Virus record (IMG/VR): IMGVR_UViG_3300010883_000369
Coordinates: 1-26,377 of that record
DNA: 26,377 nt
Source: a virus
Strand: one strand, 5' to 3'
Made by a program: the position numbers and the translations under genes. Shown in pieces: positions 22,813-26,377 of the stretch. The notes beneath the pieces were generated by a model. The model made no database searches, was not told the DNA's origin, and saw nothing but the letters and a program-made list of their open reading frames with translations. The first letter of the stretch is position 1; each line of letters begins with the position of its first letter.

Positions 22813-25191
22813 TTAAAAGTCCTGTTTTAGTCTAACAATAAACTCGTCCTCTTCTGTTTTGACTATAGGCTGAGCGAAGTTAGCTTTCATTATAATATTA
22901 AAGTTATTATCATGAATGTTAACTGTTGTTAAGAAAACAGTGGATAAGTCTCTGTCGTTTACATTATCTGTTGGTGGTAATGCAATATAAGAAGAATTAC
23001 TCGAGCTATTTAACATTCCTTTTTCGCAAGGCACGTTTAACATCATGATGTGAATATTTTGTTCACCTTTAAATTTAATATCTGACTCATCCTTACAAAA
23101 GTAAGGTAGATGCGGTGTTTTTATATTTACTATTCCTTCATGATAGTATATGTCGCCAATATTATTCCATGTCGCATGTTTCGATCTGCAGTCCGCGCGA
23201 TATAAGCTTCCTTCGCCATTATCTTTTATTTTTATACTAATTGTATCTGATGAGCCTGTAAGATTTAAATCAATTACTTCAAATGTATTTTCTACTATTC
23301 TATTTCCGTAGTACAAATTAGATATATCAAATATTGTTGTTTCGTTACTCGATCTATCTCTTGTTCTTTGTGCTATAGTTAAAACAGAACCTGGTGCTAC
23401 ACCTGGGTTTTTTGGTGATGAGCCTACTACTTCATCAAAAATTGAGCCACCTTGAAATACTAGCCCAGGAAACAAAGAAGATGAAGGTATTAGATTATCT
23501 AAGCTTATTCTAGAATAATCATAGTGTGTTCCGTTATTAACGTAAGACGTACTTTCATATTGCGTAGATATAGATATTGGATAATAGTCTGGATAAAATA
23601 GGCCGTTGTCGCAAGGCAGGATTGTTAAGTTTCTCTTTACAAGTGATCCTGTATTATAAACAAACTCATCTGCTGTGATATTTTCAACTATTGCGTTCAT
23701 AACTGAACCGGTTAAAGATTGCAGTCTAGGAAACTCACCTTGCTTAAACTCTTTAACAAAATTTTCTAAATTTATTATTTTACCGCCTACACCAAAAGAA
23801 TATGCGGTGTTAAACGGATCGTTTGTTGATGTTGCGATCGTTTGGAATGGCGTCACAATTACTTCTCTTGCGCGTGTCTCAGGATAAAAGAAAGGAGGCA
23901 CAAAAAATAATAGATCGTCATACAAGCTTTTATTAGAAATTTCGCAGCCGGCTTTTGTTGAAATTATTTGATTAATCCCACCCGTGACTATAGTTTCAAT
24001 TTCATACTTGCTCAATGCTCTATTGAACAATTTTATATCATGAATTTCTGCATTTAATGGATTAGACAGTATTCCGGATTGATTTGCGGGTTCTGTGGTT
24101 ATCGCAGTTAATTGTGTCAATCCTTGTGCAGCAGCTTTTGTTGCATTAAAAAACTTTTGTGAATCTGCATTTATAGAGTCAAAGTAGTTACCAATAAAGA
24201 CTGCATTGTTACCAGTAGTTGATATACTTGATGATTGTATGTAAAAATTATCTAAATTACCGTCTGTTGATATAGACCCAGTTGAATTATCTACGCTCGG
24301 ATCCCAATTGATGGAAATATGATGCCATGTATTTTTGTTTAAAGAAAATGATGATGTAAATATTAAGTCACTAGTAGCATTTGGACTAGCTAAATTAACG
24401 TTGCTAGGGTTAGAATCAGCGCTATGACTTAGTTGCAGCAATATTTTAAAATCATCAACAAGATTAAATTCATCTAAATTTGATCCGCTTACAAGTGATA
24501 CAGCAATTGATGATGACATATGAAATATTGTGCCGGCTGTGTACTCACTTGCAGGTATTTTGTTGTCATACTTTGGATTAATCCAAAAATCTAAACAAAA
24601 TCCTTTTGGCGGCGTGTAAACATCACTTAGATTAGGGTATATAAGACAGCTGTCATCAGGCACACTATCGTTTGTAAAAAAATTTAAACAGTTGAAGTTT
24701 GTATAATGCAAACCACTGTTTGGATATCTATGCGAGTAATAAGGTTGTAATACATTATTAATATTTCGCTTAATTGTATGACATATGTTAAACTTTAAAG
24801 GCGAATCAAATCTGTACATATCAAGAAACTTACTATATCTAATATCTTTTGGCGCATTGTTGACAGCGTTAAAATACAATTCCATTACTGAATCTATGTT
24901 TATGCCTGCTGCAAAAGCTGAATAGTTACTTCTAATACTGTTATTTACTTTAGACATGATGTCAAATATATCAAAATCAACTAAATTAAAAGGATTAACT
25001 TTTTTATCTCTGTTAACTTCAGAGATGTTTTTTGAAACTAGATCTTTTATGCATTTCGATCTTATCGGTGCGACATATGCGCTACCTGTTGCTGGATATT
25101 CCCCTAACGAAGAAGAGACAAAGTGAACTTCAGGTTTAAGTGTGATAGTGCTCGTCTCGAACAATTCTTTTTTAAGCTCAATAAATGACAT
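22813..25191 (-). CDS. Virion structural protein with LamG (concanavalin A-like) domain
   Basis: 792 residues. The N-terminal region has F-V-S-S-S and Y-V-A-P-I-R-S-K segments that I associate with large virion proteins of marine myophages. A LamG-like domain spans about 185-405: F-C-L-D-F-W-I-N-P near its start, N-T-W-H-H-I-S-I-N-W in the middle, and I-H-D-I-K-L-F-N-R-A-L-S at the end, the classic order. Such domains bind carbohydrate or protein on cell surfaces. The C-terminus carries a 39-residue motif shared, without gaps, with the gene upstream. Position in the structural block suggests a baseplate, tail-fibre or head-surface component; which one is not clear. Starts 9 bp after the previous stop. 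Confidence 0.85.
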   Translation of the reverse strand: MSFIELKKELFETSTITLKPEVHFVSSSLGEYPATGSAYVAPIRSKCIKDLVSKNISEVNRDKKVNPFNLVDFDIFDIMSKVNNSIRSNYSAFAAGINIDSVMELYFNAVNNAPKDIRYSKFLDMYRFDSPLKFNICHTIKRNINNVLQPYYSHRYPNSGLHYTNFNCLNFFTNDSVPDDSCLIYPNLSDVYTPPKGFCLDFWINPKYDNKIPASEYTAGTIFHMSSSIAVSLVSGSNLDEFNLVDDFKILLQLSHSADSNPSNVNLASPNATSDLIFTSSFSLNKNTWHHISINWDPSVDNSTGSISTDGNLDNFYIQSSSISTTGNNAVFIGNYFDSINADSQKFFNATKAAAQGLTQLTAITTEPANQSGILSNPLNAEIHDIKLFNRALSKYEIETIVTGGINQIISTKAGCEISNKSLYDDLLFFVPPFFYPETRAREVIVTPFQTIATSTNDPFNTAYSFGVGGKIINLENFVKEFKQGEFPRLQSLTGSVMNAIVENITADEFVYNTGSLVKRNLTILPCDNGLFYPDYYPISISTQYESTSYVNNGTHYDYSRISLDNLIPSSSLFPGLVFQGGSIFDEVVGSSPKNPGVAPGSVLTIAQRTRDRSSNETTIFDISNLYYGNRIVENTFEVIDLNLTGSSDTISIKIKDNGEGSLYRADCRSKHATWNNIGDIYYHEGIVNIKTPHLPYFCKDESDIKFKGEQNIHIMMLNVPCEKGMLNSSSNSSYIALPPTDNVNDRDLSTVFLTTVNIHDNNFNIIMKANFAQPIVKTEEDEFIVRLKQDF

Positions 25192-25200
25192 AATTCCATC

Positions 25201-25905
25201 TTAGAAGTCTAGTCGTACTCTGAATGTGAGATCTTTTTCATCATTCTTTTCAACAGGACGGCTAAGTTTAGCAACTGCAAGTAGTTGCTCATTTGCATCG
25301 TATAAGCCGATTGTTGAAACAAAAGAAAACGATTTTTGTGTACCTTGTTCATTTTCATCAATAACAATTACACGGCCGTCTGCGTCCGTATAAGTTGGAT
25401 TTGATGAAAAGTTAAACTCATCTGCTGTAGCTCTACAAAATATTAAAGTTGAATTAATTTGTGTATTATTCTGAAATGTTAGAAATGTTTGTGATCCTTT
25501 GCCAAAGCGTGCTGATGACAAGTGATCTATACATTGATCCATTGATGCTGACGTTAAAAAGTTAGGTATCAGCTTATCTTTAAAAATAACAGCTGATGCT
25601 GCATTTCCAACTGCTTCAATAGAACCGCTCATTAACTGCGATCCTGAAGTTATTCTACCAATATCTAGTACAGCTATGCCTCTTTGATAGAATATCAAGC
25701 CTAATGTTTCAGATGTATTTGAACTATTTACAATATTTCCAACATCACCACCTGTTGCAGAACGCTCGATACTACTAGCTGCACCAACGTCTGTTAAGAT
25801 CATAGATCCAGATGTTGAGCTTACCCAAAGATTTGGCTGGCCATTTGAATCCAATGCGCCATCTTCGTCAGCATTTGCTGATGAACCACTCCTATACATT
25901 CTCAT
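25201..25905 (-). CDS. Virion structural protein, part downstream of an in-frame stop
   Basis: 234 residues from the first ATG (25905) after the nonsense codon at 26073-26071. The frame is open from 26070 and the 55 codons before this ATG read as ordinary protein (V-S-I-Y-N-Q-F-A-Q-E-L-L-G...), continuous in frame and style with the upstream part, so this is the C-terminal portion of one larger protein. No convincing ribosome binding site precedes 25905. The product is rich in Ser, Asn and Thr with beta-like segments and ends in the 39-residue C-terminal motif shared with the LamG protein (ends R-V-R-L-D-F). I read it as a structural protein whose full-length form needs readthrough, or whose stop is an error or mutation. 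Confidence 0.7.
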   Translation of the reverse strand: MRMYRSGSSANADEDGALDSNGQPNLWVSSTSGSMILTDVGAASSIERSATGGDVGNIVNSSNTSETLGLIFYQRGIAVLDIGRITSGSQLMSGSIEAVGNAASAVIFKDKLIPNFLTSASMDQCIDHLSSARFGKGSQTFLTFQNNTQINSTLIFCRATADEFNFSSNPTYTDADGRVIVIDENEQGTQKSFSFVSTIGLYDANEQLLAVAKLSRPVEKNDEKDLTFRVRLDF

Positions 25906-26070
25906 TGCGAATGTTTCTCTTTTTATTCCGTCTCTTACAAAAAGTCTTTTAAAATTGACAAAAAGGGCTTCGCTTATCTTATCAGTAGCAGTTGCGCTTC
26001 CAAAAGGTGCTACAAATTGTGATGATTTATCACCGAGCAGCTCTTGTGCAAACTGATTATAAATAGAAAC

Positions 26071-26073
26071 TTA
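26071..26073 (-). other. In-frame TAA interrupting the structural gene
   Basis: The coding strand reads ATG-CGA-GAA-TAA-GTT-TCT-ATT-TAT, where frame and protein character continue on both sides. One base change from AAA would give M-R-E-K-V-S-I-Y. TAA serves as the normal stop of many genes here, so a changed genetic code is not the explanation. Confidence 0.8.
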
Positions 26074-26377
26074 TTCTCGCATCATTAATGATTCTGATGT
26101 GAATAGTAGTTTACCATTGATATCTGTTCCTGTTTGTGCAGAAACAACTGTATCAGATGTCTTAAATAAACCCATTGTCAAATCAAATAATTCATTCGAA
26201 GTTTGCAGTGAAAAATCTTGATCGTATACTGTCTGATAGATAGAGCTAGTAACAGAACCTACAATTGCATCGTGAGACGCTGCGCCAGTCACAAAAACCT
26301 TGAATTTTTTTCTTGTTGCAGAACCTGAGATATCTTCTTCTACAAAGTCTATCAATTGATTCAATGTTGAACGCGTG
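26071..26377 (-). CDS. Virion structural protein, N-terminal part, runs off the right edge
   Basis: The frame is open to the window edge (about 101 codons visible), so the true start lies outside. A TTG at 26364 is not a convincing start because codons upstream (T-R-S-T) read on without a break. The segment I-D-F-V-E-E-D-I-S-G-S-A-T-R-K-K-F-K opens like marine myophage virion proteins I recall, and L-F-T-S-E-S-L-M-M-R-E directly precedes the stop. The protein resumes in the same frame after the TAA, so this is the N-terminal portion of the gene continuing to 25201. Specific virion location unknown. Confidence 0.7.
   Translation of the reverse strand, partial: TRSTLNQLIDFVEEDISGSATRKKFKVFVTGAASHDAIVGSVTSSIYQTVYDQDFSLQTSNELFDLTMGLFKTSDTVVSAQTGTDINGKLLFTSESLMMRE

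Noticed and set aside
25201-26377. Recoded TAA (altered genetic code)
   Set aside because: TAA is the ordinary terminator of several genes here, and all other long frames are free of internal TAA.
1-26377. CRISPR array, insertion sequence, integrase or attachment site
   Set aside because: No regularly spaced repeats, no transposase or integrase motifs, and no long terminal repeats were seen.

Overview
The window is a very AT-rich, tightly packed piece of a T4-like tailed phage (myovirus) genome. It resembles the divergent T4-type phages of marine bacteria more than coliphage T4 itself. The evidence is a gp17-like terminase, gp20-like portal, gp21-like prohead protease, gp22-like scaffold and gp23-like major capsid protein on one strand, close to a gp47/gp46-type recombination nuclease, a gp61/DnaG-type primase and a RuvC-like resolvase. 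Strong AGGAG-type ribosome binding sites, TATAAT-type promoters and a signal peptide point to a Gram-negative, probably proteobacterial, host. The host itself cannot be read from the sequence. I saw no tRNA, CRISPR array, insertion sequence or integrase.

Layout, in the direction of transcription (minus strand, right to left). (1) 26377-22813: two virion structural genes. The first is cut by an in-frame TAA and runs off the right edge. The second is a LamG-containing protein. Both of their C-termini end in the same ungapped 39-residue motif. (2) 22811-19549: RuvC-like resolvase, primase, a zinc-ribbon protein and a PAP2 phosphatase-Fic fusion, all closely spaced or overlapping. (3) 19528-17918: a small basic SH3-like protein and a MoxR-type AAA+ ATPase, each behind its own copy of a bipartite promoter. 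(4) 17895-2208: a third promoter copy, then a metallopeptidase/VWA protein, a fused Mre11-Rad50 (gp47-gp46) protein, two small proteins, terminase, portal, a gp67/68-position protein, prohead protease, four small head-region proteins, scaffold and major capsid protein, closed by a strong terminator at 2142-2169. (5) 2077-1: a small acidic protein with its own terminator, an exported protein, the only plus-strand gene (an HExxH membrane protein), a coiled-coil protein, and the structured leader of a gene that starts just beyond the left edge.

How the genes work together: the head block makes a procapsid. Portal and scaffold nucleate assembly, the gp21-like protease matures capsid and scaffold (its consensus sites are visible in both), and terminase packages DNA. 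The resolvase, primase and Mre11-Rad50 fusion serve replication, recombination and debranching before packaging. The MoxR/VWA pair and the PAP2-Fic fusion are accessory functions whose targets are unknown. The most unusual features are the PAP2-Fic fusion, the shared bipartite promoter motif, the nested start inside the scaffold gene, a common N-terminal helix motif on three dissimilar proteins, and the nonsense codon in the structural gene at the right edge.
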